NCBI GenBank assembly: GCA_900893395.1
Contig: CAAHFI011910589.1
Coordinates: 1-64,000 of the forward strand
Direction: 5' to 3'
DNA: 64,000 bases
Origin: Euglena gracilis
Lineage: Eukaryota > Euglenozoa > Euglenophyceae > Euglenales > Euglenaceae
Below, in pieces: positions 1 to 15,000 of the stretch. Both the position numbers and the translations under genes were made by a program. The notes under the pieces are model-generated. The model did not search any database. It was not told where the DNA came from and saw only the letters and a program-made list of their open reading frames with translations. Every line of letters starts with the position of its first letter. The stretch's first letter is position 1.

Positions 1-3000
1 TATGAAAGTTCGAGTGGTTGACTCCGGCAGGTCATGGAAGAGAAGGACGCTGGAATAGGGTACTATATTATTCCAGACTGGATATACCCTGCACACGGGA
101 CAGTTTACATTTTTCGGTTCAACGGCACCCAAAATCACTCCAAGTTCTCCCCAATTTGCCCCACCGAGGTCTCAAACACTCTTTGGGAGGTGCTTCCGTG
201 TCCCGTTTTTGGGGAGTTTGTAGCACACATTTTTTTTGGCCTTTGGGACCAATGGACGGGCTGCAGCGCAGTATATCTCCATGGTAACCCCGTTTTGGCA
301 CCCTACGGGTGAGCAGCGGACCACGGGCGCACCGTCGAAAAATGCGGGGGGGCCTCGTGAAATTGGGGGATGCAGGCCTTAAAATCAGCAGATTGTTTGT
401 TCCTCGGAACGTCCTCTATCGATCTGTGCTAAAATTTTGTGGTGGGGGTCCTCGGTATGAAAGTTTCGAGTGGTTGACTCCGGCAGGTCATGGAAGAGAA
501 GGACGCTGGAATAGGGTACTATATTATTCCAGACTGGATATACCCTGCACACGGGACAGTTTACATTTTTTCGGTTCACGGCACCCAAAATCACTCCAAG
601 TCTCCCCCAATTTGCCCACCGAGGTCTCAAACACTCTTTGGGAGGTGCTCCGTCCGTTTTGGGGAGTTTGTAGCACATTTTTTTGGCCTTTGGGACCAAT
701 GGACGGGCTGCAGCGCAGTATATCCATGGTACCCGTTTTGGCACCCTACGGGTGAGCAGCGCGACCACGGGCGCACCGTCGAAAATGCGGGGGGGCCTCG
801 TGAAATTGGGGGATGCAGGCCTTAAAATCAGCAGATTGTTGTTCCTCGGAACGTCCTCTATCGATCTGTGCTAAAATTTTGTGGTGGGGGTCCTCGGTAT
901 GAAAGTTCGAGTGGTTGACTCCGGCAGGTCATGGAAGAGAAGGACGCTGGAATAGGGTACTAATATTATTCCAGACTGGATATACCTGCACACGGGACAG
1001 TTTACATTTTTTCGGTTCACGGCACCCAAAATCACTCCAAGTCTCCCCCAATTTGCCCCACCGAGGTCTCAAACACTCTTTGGGAGGTGCTCCGTCCGTT
1101 TTGGGGAGTTTGTAGCACATTTTTTTGGCCTTTGGGACCAATGGACGGGCTGCAGCGCAGTATATCCATGGTACCCGTTTTGGCACCCTACGGGTGAGCA
1201 GCGCGACCACGGGCGCACCGTCGAAAAATGCGGGGGGCCTCGTGAAATTGGGGGATGCAGGCCTTAAAATCAGCAGATTGTTGTTCCTCGGAACGTCCTC
1301 TATCGATCTGTGCTAAAATTTTGTGGTGGGGGTCCTCGTATGAAAGTTCGAGTGGTTGACTCCGGCAGGTCATGGAAGAGAAGGACGCTGGAATAGGGTA
1401 CTATATTATTCCAGACTGGATATACCCTGCACACGGGACAGTTTACATTTTTTCGGTTCACGGCACCCAAAATCACTCCAAGTCTCCCCCAATTTGCCCC
1501 ACCGAGGTCTCAAACACTCTTTGGGAGGTGCTCCGTCCGTTTTGGGGAGTTTGTAGCACATTTTTTTGGCCTTTGGGACCAATGGACGGGCTGCAGCGCA
1601 GTATATCCATGGTACCCGTTTTTGGCACCCTACGGGTGAGCAGCGCGACCACGGCGCACCGTCGAAAAATGCGGGGGGCCTCGTGAAATTGGGGGATGCA
1701 GGCCTTAAAATCAGCAGATTGTTGTTCCTCGAACGTCCTCTATCGATCTGTGCTAAAATTTGTGGTGGGGGTCCTCGGTATGAAAGTTCGAGTGGTTGAC
1801 TCCGGCAGGTCATGGAAGAGAAGGACGCTGGAATAGGGTACTATATTATTCCAGACTGGATATACCCTGCACACGGGACAGTTTACATTTTTTCGGTTCA
1901 CGGCACCCAAAATCACTCCAAGTCTCCCCCAATTTGCCCCACCGAGGTCTCAAACACTCTTTGGGATGCTCCGTCCGTTTTGGGGAGTTTGTAGCACATT
2001 TTTTTGGCCTTTGGGACCAATGGACGGGCTGCAGCGCAGTATATCCATGGTACCCGTTTTGGCACCCTACGGGTGAGCAGCGCGACCACGGCGCACCGTC
2101 GAAAAATGCGGGGGGGCCTCGTGAAATTGGGGGATGCAGGCCTTAAAATCAGCAGATTGTTGTTCCTCGGAACGTCCTCTATCGATCTGTGCTAAAATTT
2201 TGTGGTGGGGGTCCTCGGTATGAAAGTTCGAGTGGTTGACTCCGGCAGGTCATGGAAGAGAAGGACGCTGGAATAGGGTACTATATTATTCCAGACTGGA
2301 TATACCCTGCACACGGGACAGTTTACATTTTTTCGGTTCACGGCACCCAAAATCACTCCAAGTCTCCCCCAATTTGCCCCACCGAGGTCTCAAACACTCT
2401 TTGGGAGGTGCTCCGTCCGTTTGGGGAGTTTGTAGCACATTTTTTTGGCCTTTGGGACCAATGGACGGGCTGCAGCGCAGTATCCATGGTACCCGTTTTG
2501 GCACCCTACGGGTGAGCAGCGCGACCACGGGCGCACCGTCGAAAAATGCGGGGGGGCCTCGTGAAATTGGGGGATGCAGGCCTTAAAATCAGCAGATTGT
2601 TGTTCCTCGGAACGTCCTCTATCGATCTGTGCTAAAATTTTGTGGTGGGGGTCCTCGGTATGAAAGTTCGAGTGGTTGACTCCGGCAGGTCATGGAAGAG
2701 AAGGACGCTGGAATAGGGTACTATATATTCCAGACTGGATATACCCTGCACACGGGACAGTTTACATTTTTTCGGTTCACGGCACCAAAATCTCCAAGTC
2801 TCCCCCAATTTGCCCCACCGAGGTCTCAAACACTCTTTGGGAGGTGCTCCGTCCGTTTTGGGGAGTTTGTAGCACATTTTTTTGGCCTTTGGGACCAATG
2901 GACGGGCTGCAGCGCAGTATATCCATGGTACCCGTTTTGGCACCCTACGGGTGAGCAGCGCGACCACGGGCGCACCGTCGAAAAATGCGGGGGGGCCTCG

Positions 3001-3097
3001 TGAAATTGGGGGATGCAGGCCTTAAAATCAGCAGATTGTTGTTCCTCGGAACGTCCTCTATCGATCTGTGCTAAAATTTTGTGGTGGGGGTCCTCGG
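1..3097 (+). repeat. Left block of the satellite, seven variable-length units
   Basis: Distances between equivalent points in successive units are 456, 441, 441, 440, 440, 440 and 439 bp. The differences are mostly one-base changes in homopolymers. The first unit is the exception: it is 13 bp longer than the standard unit, with several extra bases in runs and some added short words. Confidence 0.9.
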
Positions 3098-6000
3098 TAT
3101 GAAAGTTCGAGTGGTTGACTCCGGCAGGTCATGGAAGAGAAGGACGCTGGAATAGGGTACTATATTATTCCAGACTGGATATACCCTGCACACGGGACAG
3201 TTTACATTTTTTCGGTTCACGGCACCCAAAATCACTCCAAGTCTCCCCCAATTTGCCCCACCGAGGTCTCAAACACTCTTTGGGAGGTGCTCCGTCCGTT
3301 TTGGGGAGTTTGTAGCACATTTTTTTGGCCTTTGGGACCAATGGACGGGCTGCAGCGCAGTATATCCATGGTACCCGTTTTGGCACCCTACGGGTGAGCA
3401 GCGCGACCACGGGCGCACCGTCGAAAAATGCGGGGGGGCCTCGTGAAATTGGGGGATGCAGGCCTTAAAATCAGCAGATTGTTGTTCCTCGGAACGTCCT
3501 CTATCGATCTGTGCTAAAATTTTGTGGTGGGGGTCCTCGGTATGAAAGTTCGAGTGGTTGACTCCGGCAGGTCATGGAAGAGAAGGACGCTGGAATAGGG
3601 TACTATATTATTCCAGACTGGATATACCCTGCACACGGGACAGTTTACATTTTTTCGGTTCACGGCACCCAAAATCACTCCAAGTCTCCCCCAATTTGCC
3701 CCACCGAGGTCTCAAACACTCTTTGGGAGGTGCTCCGTCCGTTTTGGGGAGTTTGTAGCACATTTTTTTGGCCTTTGGGACCAATGGACGGGCTGCAGCG
3801 CAGTATATCCATGGTACCCGTTTTGGCACCCTACGGGTGAGCAGCGCGACCACGGGCGCACCGTCGAAAAATGCGGGGGGGCCTCGTGAAATTGGGGGAT
3901 GCAGGCCTTAAAATCAGCAGATTGTTGTTCCTCGGAACGTCCTCTATCGATCTGTGCTAAAATTTTGTGGTGGGGGTCCTCGGTATGAAAGTTCGAGTGG
4001 TTGACTCCGGCAGGTCATGGAAGAGAAGGACGCTGGAATAGGGTACTATATTATTCCAGACTGGATATACCCTGCACACGGGACAGTTTACATTTTTTCG
4101 GTTCACGGCACCCAAAATCACTCCAAGTCTCCCCCAATTTGCCCCACCGAGGTCTCAAACACTCTTTGGGAGGTGCTCCGTCCGTTTTGGGGAGTTTGTA
4201 GCACATTTTTTTGGCCTTTGGGACCAATGGACGGGCTGCAGCGCAGTATATCCATGGTACCCGTTTTGGCACCCTACGGGTGAGCAGCGCGACCACGGGC
4301 GCACCGTCGAAAAATGCGGGGGGGCCTCGTGAAATTGGGGGATGCAGGCCTTAAAATCAGCAGATTGTTGTTCCTCGGAACGTCCTCTATCGATCTGTGC
4401 TAAAATTTTGTGGTGGGGGTCCTCGGTATGAAAGTTCGAGTGGTTGACTCCGGCAGGTCATGGAAGAGAAGGACGCTGGAATAGGGTACTATATTATTCC
4501 AGACTGGATATACCCTGCACACGGGACAGTTTACATTTTTTCGGTTCACGGCACCCAAAATCACTCCAAGTCTCCCCCAATTTGCCCCACCGAGGTCTCA
4601 AACACTCTTTGGGAGGTGCTCCGTCCGTTTTGGGGAGTTTGTAGCACATTTTTTTGGCCTTTGGGACCAATGGACGGGCTGCAGCGCAGTATATCCATGG
4701 TACCCGTTTTGGCACCCTACGGGTGAGCAGCGCGACCACGGGCGCACCGTCGAAAAATGCGGGGGGGCCTCGTGAAATTGGGGGATGCAGGCCTTAAAAT
4801 CAGCAGATTGTTGTTCCTCGGAACGTCCTCTATCGATCTGTGCTAAAATTTTGTGGTGGGGGTCCTCGGTATGAAAGTTCGAGTGGTTGACTCCGGCAGG
4901 TCATGGAAGAGAAGGACGCTGGAATAGGGTACTATATTATTCCAGACTGGATATACCCTGCACACGGGACAGTTTACATTTTTTCGGTTCACGGCACCCA
5001 AAATCACTCCAAGTCTCCCCCAATTTGCCCCACCGAGGTCTCAAACACTCTTTGGGAGGTGCTCCGTCCGTTTTGGGGAGTTTGTAGCACATTTTTTTGG
5101 CCTTTGGGACCAATGGACGGGCTGCAGCGCAGTATATCCATGGTACCCGTTTTGGCACCCTACGGGTGAGCAGCGCGACCACGGGCGCACCGTCGAAAAA
5201 TGCGGGGGGGCCTCGTGAAATTGGGGGATGCAGGCCTTAAAATCAGCAGATTGTTGTTCCTCGGAACGTCCTCTATCGATCTGTGCTAAAATTTTGTGGT
5301 GGGGTCCTCGGTATGAAAGTTCGAGTGGTTGACTCCGGCAGGTCATGGAAGAGAAGGACGCTGGAATAGGGTACTATATTATTCCAGACTGGATATACCC
5401 TGCACACGGGACAGTTTACATTTTTTCGGTTCACGGCACCCAAAATCACTCCAAGTCTCCCCCAATTTGCCCCACCGAGGTCTCAAACACTCTTTGGGAG
5501 GTGCTCCGTCCGTTTTGGGGAGTTTGTAGCACATTTTTTTGGCCTTTGGGACCAATGGACGGGCTGCAGCGCAGTATATCCATGGTACCCGTTTTGGCAC
5601 CCTACGGGTGAGCAGCGCGACCACGGGCGCACCGTCGAAAAATGCGGGGGGCCTCGTGAAATTGGGGGATGCAGGCCTTAAAATCAGCAGATTGTTGTTC
5701 CTCGGAACGTCCTCTATCGATCTGTGCTAAAATTTTGTGGTGGGGGTCCTCGGTATGAAAGTTCGAGTGGTTGACTCCGGCAGGTCATGGAAGAGAAGGA
5801 CGCTGGAATAGGGTACTATATTATTCCAGACTGGATATACCCTGCACACGGGACAGTTTACATTTTTTCGGTTCACGGCACCCAAAATCACTCCAAGTCT
5901 CCCCCAATTTGCCCCACCGAGGTCTCAAACACTCTTTGGGAGGTGCTCCGTCCGTTTTGGGGAGTTTGTAGCACATTTTTTTGGCCTTTGGGACCAATGG

Positions 6001-9000
6001 ACGGGCTGCAGCGCAGTATATCCATGGTACCCGTTTTGGCACCCTACGGGTGAGCAGCGCGACCACGGGCGCACCGTCGAAAAATGCGGGGGGGCCTCGT
6101 GAAATTGGGGGATGCAGGCCTTAAAATCAGCAGATTGTTGTTCCTCGGAACGTCCTCTATCGATCTGTGCTAAAATTTTGTGGTGGGGGTCCTCGGTATG
6201 AAAGTTCGAGTGGTTGACTCCGGCAGGTCATGGAAGAGAAGGACGCTGGAATAGGGTACTATATTATTCCAGACTGGATATACCCTGCACACGGGACAGT
6301 TTACATTTTTTCGGTTCACGGCACCCAAAATCACTCCAAGTCTCCCCCAATTTGCCCCACCGAGGTCTCAAACACTCTTTGGGAGGTGCTCCGTCCGTTT
6401 TGGGGAGTTTGTAGCACATTTTTTTGGCCTTTGGGACCAATGGACGGGCTGCAGCGCAGTATATCCATGGTACCCGTTTTGGCACCCTACGGGTGAGCAG
6501 CGCGACCACGGGCGCACCGTCGAAAAATGCGGGGGGGCCTCGTGAAATTGGGGGATGCAGGCCTTAAAATCAGCAGATTGTTGTTCCTCGGAACGTCCTC
6601 TATCGATCTGTGCTAAAATTTTGTGGTGGGGGTCCTCGGTATGAAAGTTCGAGTGGTTGACTCCGGCAGGTCATGGAAGAGAAGGACGCTGGAATAGGGT
6701 ACTATATTATTCCAGACTGGATATACCCTGCACACGGGACAGTTTACATTTTTTCGGTTCACGGCACCCAAAATCACTCCAAGTCTCCCCCAATTTGCCC
6801 CACCGAGGTCTCAAACACTCTTTGGGAGGTGCTCCGTCCGTTTTGGGGAGTTTGTAGCACATTTTTTTGGCCTTTGGGACCAATGGACGGGCTGCAGCGC
6901 AGTATATCCATGGTACCCGTTTTGGCACCCTACGGGTGAGCAGCGCGACCACGGGCGCACCGTCGAAAAATGCGGGGGGGCCTCGTGAAATTGGGGGATG
7001 CAGGCCTTAAAATCAGCAGATTGTTGTTCCTCGGAACGTCCTCTATCGATCTGTGCTAAAATTTTGTGGTGGGGGTCCTCGGTATGAAAGTTCGAGTGGT
7101 TGACTCCGGCAGGTCATGGAAGAGAAGGACGCTGGAATAGGGTACTATATTATTCCAGACTGGATATACCCTGCACACGGGACAGTTTACATTTTTTCGG
7201 TTCACGGCACCCAAAATCACTCCAAGTCTCCCCCAATTTGCCCCACCGAGGTCTCAAACACTCTTTGGGAGGTGCTCCGTCCGTTTTGGGGAGTTTGTAG
7301 CACATTTTTTTGGCCTTTGGGACCAATGGACGGGCTGCAGCGCAGTATATCCATGGTACCCGTTTTGGCACCCTACGGGTGAGCAGCGCGACCACGGGCG
7401 CACCGTCGAAAAATGCGGGGGGGCCTCGTGAAATTGGGGGATGCAGGCCTTAAAATCAGCAGATTGTTGTTCCTCGGAACGTCCTCTATCGATCTGTGCT
7501 AAAATTTTGTGGTGGGGGTCCTCGGTATGAAAGTTCGAGTGGTTGACTCCGGCAGGTCATGGAAGAGAAGGACGCTGGAATAGGGTACTATATTATTCCA
7601 GACTGGATATACCCTGCACACGGGACAGTTTACATTTTTTCGGTTCACGGCACCCAAAATCACTCCAAGTCTCCCCCAATTTGCCCCACCGAGGTCTCAA
7701 ACACTCTTTGGGAGGTGCTCCGTCCGTTTTGGGGAGTTTGTAGCACATTTTTTTGGCCTTTGGGACCAATGGACGGGCTGCAGCGCAGTATATCCATGGT
7801 ACCCGTTTTGGCACCCTACGGGTGAGCAGCGCGACCACGGGCGCACCGTCGAAAAATGCGGGGGGGCCTCGTGAAATTGGGGGATGCAGGCCTTAAAATC
7901 AGCAGATTGTTGTTCCTCGGAACGTCCTCTATCGATCTGTGCTAAAATTTTGTGGTGGGGGTCCTCGGTATGAAAGTTCGAGTGGTTGACTCCGGCAGGT
8001 CATGGAAGAGAAGGACGCTGGAATAGGGTACTATATTATTCCAGACTGGATATACCCTGCACACGGGACAGTTTACATTTTTTCGGTTCACGGCACCCAA
8101 AATCACTCCAAGTCTCCCCCAATTTGCCCCACCGAGGTCTCAAACACTCTTTGGGAGGTGCTCCGTCCGTTTTGGGGAGTTTGTAGCACATTTTTTTGGC
8201 CTTTGGGACCAATGGACGGGCTGCAGCGCAGTATATCCATGGTACCCGTTTTGGCACCCTACGGGTGAGCAGCGCGACCACGGGCGCACCGTCGAAAAAT
8301 GCGGGGGGGCCTCGTGAAATTGGGGGATGCAGGCCTTAAAATCAGCAGATTGTTGTTCCTCGGAACGTCCTCTATCGATCTGTGCTAAAATTTTGTGGTG
8401 GGGGTCCTCGGTATGAAAGTTCGAGTGGTTGACTCCGGCAGGTCATGGAAGAGAAGGACGCTGGAATAGGGTACTATATTATTCCAGACTGGATATACCC
8501 TGCACACGGGACAGTTTACATTTTTTCGGTTCACGGCACCCAAAATCACTCCAAGTCTCCCCCAATTTGCCCCACCGAGGTCTCAAACACTCTTTGGGAG
8601 GTGCTCCGTCCGTTTTGGGGAGTTTGTAGCACATTTTTTTGGCCTTTGGGACCAATGGACGGGCTGCAGCGCAGTATATCCATGGTACCCGTTTTGGCAC
8701 CCTACGGGTGAGCAGCGCGACCACGGGCGCACCGTCGAAAAATGCGGGGGGGCCTCGTGAAATTGGGGGATGCAGGCCTTAAAATCAGCAGATTGTTGTT
8801 CCTCGGAACGTCCTCTATCGATCTGTGCTAAAATTTTGTGGTGGGGGTCCTCGGTATGAAAGTTCGAGTGGTTGACTCCGGCAGGTCATGGAAGAGAAGG
8901 ACGCTGGAATAGGGTACTATATTATTCCAGACTGGATATACCCTGCACACGGGACAGTTTACATTTTTTCGGTTCACGGCACCCAAAATCACTCCAAGTC

Positions 9001-12000
9001 TCCCCCAATTTGCCCCACCGAGGTCTCAAACACTCTTTGGGAGGTGCTCCGTCCGTTTTGGGGAGTTTGTAGCACATTTTTTTGGCCTTTGGGACCAATG
9101 GACGGGCTGCAGCGCAGTATATCCATGGTACCCGTTTTGGCACCCTACGGGTGAGCAGCGCGACCACGGGCGCACCGTCGAAAAATGCGGGGGGGCCTCG
9201 TGAAATTGGGGGATGCAGGCCTTAAAATCAGCAGATTGTTGTTCCTCGGAACGTCCTCTATCGATCTGTGCTAAAATTTTGTGGTGGGGGTCCTCGGTAT
9301 GAAAGTTCGAGTGGTTGACTCCGGCAGGTCATGGAAGAGAAGGACGCTGGAATAGGGTACTATATTATTCCAGACTGGATATACCCTGCACACGGGACAG
9401 TTTACATTTTTTCGGTTCACGGCACCCAAAATCACTCCAAGTCTCCCCCAATTTGCCCCACCGAGGTCTCAAACACTCTTTGGGAGGTGCTCCGTCCGTT
9501 TTGGGGAGTTTGTAGCACATTTTTTTGGCCTTTGGGACCAATGGACGGGCTGCAGCGCAGTATATCCATGGTACCCGTTTTGGCACCCTACGGGTGAGCA
9601 GCGCGACCACGGGCGCACCGTCGAAAAATGCGGGGGGGCCTCGTGAAATTGGGGGATGCAGGCCTTAAAATCAGCAGATTGTTGTTCCTCGGAACGTCCT
9701 CTATCGATCTGTGCTAAAATTTTGTGGTGGGGGTCCTCGGTATGAAAGTTCGAGTGGTTGACTCCGGCAGGTCATGGAAGAGAAGGACGCTGGAATAGGG
9801 TACTATATTATTCCAGACTGGATATACCCTGCACACGGGACAGTTTACATTTTTTCGGTTCACGGCACCCAAAATCACTCCAAGTCTCCCCCAATTTGCC
9901 CCACCGAGGTCTCAAACACTCTTTGGGAGGTGCTCCGTCCGTTTTGGGGAGTTTGTAGCACATTTTTTTGGCCTTTGGGACCAATGGACGGGCTGCAGCG
10001 CAGTATATCCATGGTACCCGTTTTGGCACCCTACGGGTGAGCAGCGCGACCACGGGCGCACCGTCGAAAAATGCGGGGGGCCTCGTGAAATTGGGGGATG
10101 CAGGCCTTAAAATCAGCAGATTGTTGTTCCTCGGAACGTCCTCTATCGATCTGTGCTAAAATTTTGTGGTGGGGGTCCTCGGTATGAAAGTTCGAGTGGT
10201 TGACTCCGGCAGGTCATGGAAGAGAAGGACGCTGGAATAGGGTACTATATTATTCCAGACTGGATATACCCTGCACACGGGACAGTTTACATTTTTTCGG
10301 TTCACGGCACCCAAAATCACTCCAAGTCTCCCCCAATTTGCCCCACCGAGGTCTCAAACACTCTTTGGGAGGTGCTCCGTCCGTTTTGGGGAGTTTGTAG
10401 CACATTTTTTTGGCCTTTGGGACCAATGGACGGGCTGCAGCGCAGTATATCCATGGTACCCGTTTTGGCACCCTACGGGTGAGCAGCGCGACCACGGGCG
10501 CACCGTCGAAAAATGCGGGGGGGCCTCGTGAAATTGGGGGATGCAGGCCTTAAAATCAGCAGATTGTTGTTCCTCGGAACGTCCTCTATCGATCTGTGCT
10601 AAAATTTTGTGGTGGGGGTCCTCGGTATGAAAGTTCGAGTGGTTGACTCCGGCAGGTCATGGAAGAGAAGGACGCTGGAATAGGGTACTATATTATTCCA
10701 GACTGGATATACCCTGCACACGGGACAGTTTACATTTTTTCGGTTCACGGCACCCAAAATCACTCCAAGTCTCCCCCAATTTGCCCCACCGAGGTCTCAA
10801 ACACTCTTTGGGAGGTGCTCCGTCCGTTTTGGGGAGTTTGTAGCACATTTTTTTGGCCTTTGGGACCAATGGACGGGCTGCAGCGCAGTATATCCATGGT
10901 ACCCGTTTTGGCACCCTACGGGTGAGCAGCGCGACCACGGGCGCACCGTCGAAAAATGCGGGGGGGCCTCGTGAAATTGGGGGATGCAGGCCTTAAAATC
11001 AGCAGATTGTTGTTCCTCGGAACGTCCTCTATCGATCTGTGCTAAAATTTTGTGGTGGGGGTCCTCGGTATGAAAGTTCGAGTGGTTGACTCCGGCAGGT
11101 CATGGAAGAGAAGGACGCTGGAATAGGGTACTATATTATTCCAGACTGGATATACCCTGCACACGGGACAGTTTACATTTTTTCGGTTCACGGCACCCAA
11201 AATCACTCCAAGTCTCCCCCAATTTGCCCCACCGAGGTCTCAAACACTCTTTGGGAGGTGCTCCGTCCGTTTTGGGGAGTTTGTAGCACATTTTTTTGGC
11301 CTTTGGGACCAATGGACGGGCTGCAGCGCAGTATATCCATGGTACCCGTTTTGGCACCCTACGGGTGAGCAGCGCGACCACGGGCGCACCGTCGAAAAAT
11401 GCGGGGGGGCCTCGTGAAATTGGGGGATGCAGGCCTTAAAATCAGCAGATTGTTGTTCCTCGGAACGTCCTCTATCGATCTGTGCTAAAATTTTGTGGTG
11501 GGGGTCCTCGGTATGAAAGTTCGAGTGGTTGACTCCGGCAGGTCATGGAAGAGAAGGACGCTGGAATAGGGTACTATATTATTCCAGACTGGATATACCC
11601 TGCACACGGGACAGTTTACATTTTTTCGGTTCACGGCACCCAAAATCACTCCAAGTCTCCCCCAATTTGCCCCACCGAGGTCTCAAACACTCTTTGGGAG
11701 GTGCTCCGTCCGTTTTGGGGAGTTTGTAGCACATTTTTTTGGCCTTTGGGACCAATGGACGGGCTGCAGCGCAGTATATCCATGGTACCCGTTTTGGCAC
11801 CCTACGGGTGAGCAGCGCGACCACGGGCGCACCGTCGAAAAATGCGGGGGGGCCTCGTGAAATTGGGGGATGCAGGCCTTAAAATCAGCAGATTGTTGTT
11901 CCTCGGAACGTCCTCTATCGATCTGTGCTAAAATTTTGTGGTGGGGGTCCTCGGTATGAAAGTTCGAGTGGTTGACTCCGGCAGGTCATGGAAGAGAAGG

Positions 12001-15000
12001 ACGCTGGAATAGGGTACTATATTATTCCAGACTGGATATACCCTGCACACGGGACAGTTTACATTTTTTCGGTTCACGGCACCCAAAATCACTCCAAGTC
12101 TCCCCCAATTTGCCCCACCGAGGTCTCAAACACTCTTTGGGAGGTGCTCCGTCCGTTTTGGGGAGTTTGTAGCACATTTTTTTGGCCTTTGGGACCAATG
12201 GACGGGCTGCAGCGCAGTATATCCATGGTACCCGTTTTGGCACCCTACGGGTGAGCAGCGCGACCACGGGCGCACCGTCGAAAAATGCGGGGGGGCCTCG
12301 TGAAATTGGGGGATGCAGGCCTTAAAATCAGCAGATTGTTGTTCCTCGGAACGTCCTCTATCGATCTGTGCTAAAATTTTGTGGTGGGGGTCCTCGGTAT
12401 GAAAGTTCGAGTGGTTGACTCCGGCAGGTCATGGAAGAGAAGGACGCTGGAATAGGGTACTATATTATTCCAGACTGGATATACCCTGCACACGGGACAG
12501 TTTACATTTTTTCGGTTCACGGCACCCAAAATCACTCCAAGTCTCCCCCAATTTGCCCCACCGAGGTCTCAAACACTCTTTGGGAGGTGCTCCGTCCGTT
12601 TTGGGGAGTTTGTAGCACATTTTTTTGGCCTTTGGGACCAATGGACGGGCTGCAGCGCAGTATATCCATGGTACCCGTTTTGGCACCCTACGGGTGAGCA
12701 GCGCGACCACGGGCGCACCGTCGAAAAATGCGGGGGGGCCTCGTGAAATTGGGGGATGCAGGCCTTAAAATCAGCAGATTGTTGTTCCTCGGAACGTCCT
12801 CTATCGATCTGTGCTAAAATTTTGTGGTGGGGGTCCTCGGTATGAAAGTTCGAGTGGTTGACTCCGGCAGGTCATGGAAGAGAAGGACGCTGGAATAGGG
12901 TACTATATTATTCCAGACTGGATATACCCTGCACACGGGACAGTTTACATTTTTTCGGTTCACGGCACCCAAAATCACTCCAAGTCTCCCCCAATTTGCC
13001 CCACCGAGGTCTCAAACACTCTTTGGGAGGTGCTCCGTCCGTTTTGGGGAGTTTGTAGCACATTTTTTTGGCCTTTGGGACCAATGGACGGGCTGCAGCG
13101 CAGTATATCCATGGTACCCGTTTTGGCACCCTACGGGTGAGCAGCGCGACCACGGGCGCACCGTCGAAAAATGCGGGGGGGCCTCGTGAAATTGGGGGAT
13201 GCAGGCCTTAAAATCAGCAGATTGTTGTTCCTCGGAACGTCCTCTATCGATCTGTGCTAAAATTTTGTGGTGGGGGTCCTCGGTATGAAAGTTCGAGTGG
13301 TTGACTCCGGCAGGTCATGGAAGAGAAGGACGCTGGAATAGGGTACTATATTATTCCAGACTGGATATACCCTGCACACGGGACAGTTTACATTTTTTCG
13401 GTTCACGGCACCCAAAATCACTCCAAGTCTCCCCCAATTTGCCCCACCGAGGTCTCAAACACTCTTTGGGAGGTGCTCCGTCCGTTTTGGGGAGTTTGTA
13501 GCACATTTTTTTGGCCTTTGGGACCAATGGACGGGCTGCAGCGCAGTATATCCATGGTACCCGTTTTGGCACCCTACGGGTGAGCAGCGCGACCACGGGC
13601 GCACCGTCGAAAAATGCGGGGGGGCCTCGTGAAATTGGGGGATGCAGGCCTTAAAATCAGCAGATTGTTGTTCCTCGGAACGTCCTCTATCGATCTGTGC
13701 TAAAATTTTGTGGTGGGGGTCCTCGGTATGAAAGTTCGAGTGGTTGACTCCGGCAGGTCATGGAAGAGAAGGACGCTGGAATAGGGTACTATATTATTCC
13801 AGACTGGATATACCCTGCACACGGGACAGTTTACATTTTTTCGGTTCACGGCACCCAAAATCACTCCAAGTCTCCCCCAATTTGCCCCACCGAGGTCTCA
13901 AACACTCTTTGGGAGGTGCTCCGTCCGTTTTGGGGAGTTTGTAGCACATTTTTTTGGCCTTTGGGACCAATGGACGGGCTGCAGCGCAGTATATCCATGG
14001 TACCCGTTTTGGCACCCTACGGGTGAGCAGCGCGACCACGGGCGCACCGTCGAAAAATGCGGGGGGGCCTCGTGAAATTGGGGGATGCAGGCCTTAAAAT
14101 CAGCAGATTGTTGTTCCTCGGAACGTCCTCTATCGATCTGTGCTAAAATTTTGTGGTGGGGGTCCTCGGTATGAAAGTTCGAGTGGTTGACTCCGGCAGG
14201 TCATGGAAGAGAAGGACGCTGGAATAGGGTACTATATTATTCCAGACTGGATATACCCTGCACACGGGACAGTTTACATTTTTTCGGTTCACGGCACCCA
14301 AAATCACTCCAAGTCTCCCCCAATTTGCCCCACCGAGGTCTCAAACACTCTTTGGGAGGTGCTCCGTCCGTTTTGGGGAGTTTGTAGCACATTTTTTTGG
14401 CCTTTGGGACCAATGGACGGGCTGCAGCGCAGTATATCCATGGTACCCGTTTTGGCACCCTACGGGTGAGCAGCGCGACCACGGGCGCACCGTCGAAAAA
14501 TGCGGGGGGGCCTCGTGAAATTGGGGGATGCAGGCCTTAAAATCAGCAGATTGTTGTTCCTCGGAACGTCCTCTATCGATCTGTGCTAAAATTTTGTGGT
14601 GGGGGTCCTCGGTATGAAAGTTCGAGTGGTTGACTCCGGCAGGTCATGGAAGAGAAGGACGCTGGAATAGGGTACTATATTATTCCAGACTGGATATACC
14701 CTGCACACGGGACAGTTTACATTTTTTCGGTTCACGGCACCCAAAATCACTCCAAGTCTCCCCCAATTTGCCCCACCGAGGTCTCAAACACTCTTTGGGA
14801 GGTGCTCCGTCCGTTTTGGGGAGTTTGTAGCACATTTTTTTGGCCTTTGGGACCAATGGACGGGCTGCAGCGCAGTATATCCATGGTACCCGTTTTGGCA
14901 CCCTACGGGTGAGCAGCGCGACCACGGGCGCACCGTCGAAAAATGCGGGGGGGCCTCGTGAAATTGGGGGATGCAGGCCTTAAAATCAGCAGATTGTTGT

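Noticed and set aside
1-443. Satellite unit as a 5S rRNA, tRNA or U-snRNA gene array.
   Set aside because: I looked for 5S internal promoter words, tRNA A/B boxes and snRNA core sequences. AGTTCGAGTGG is only a poor B-box match and no cloverleaf could be drawn.
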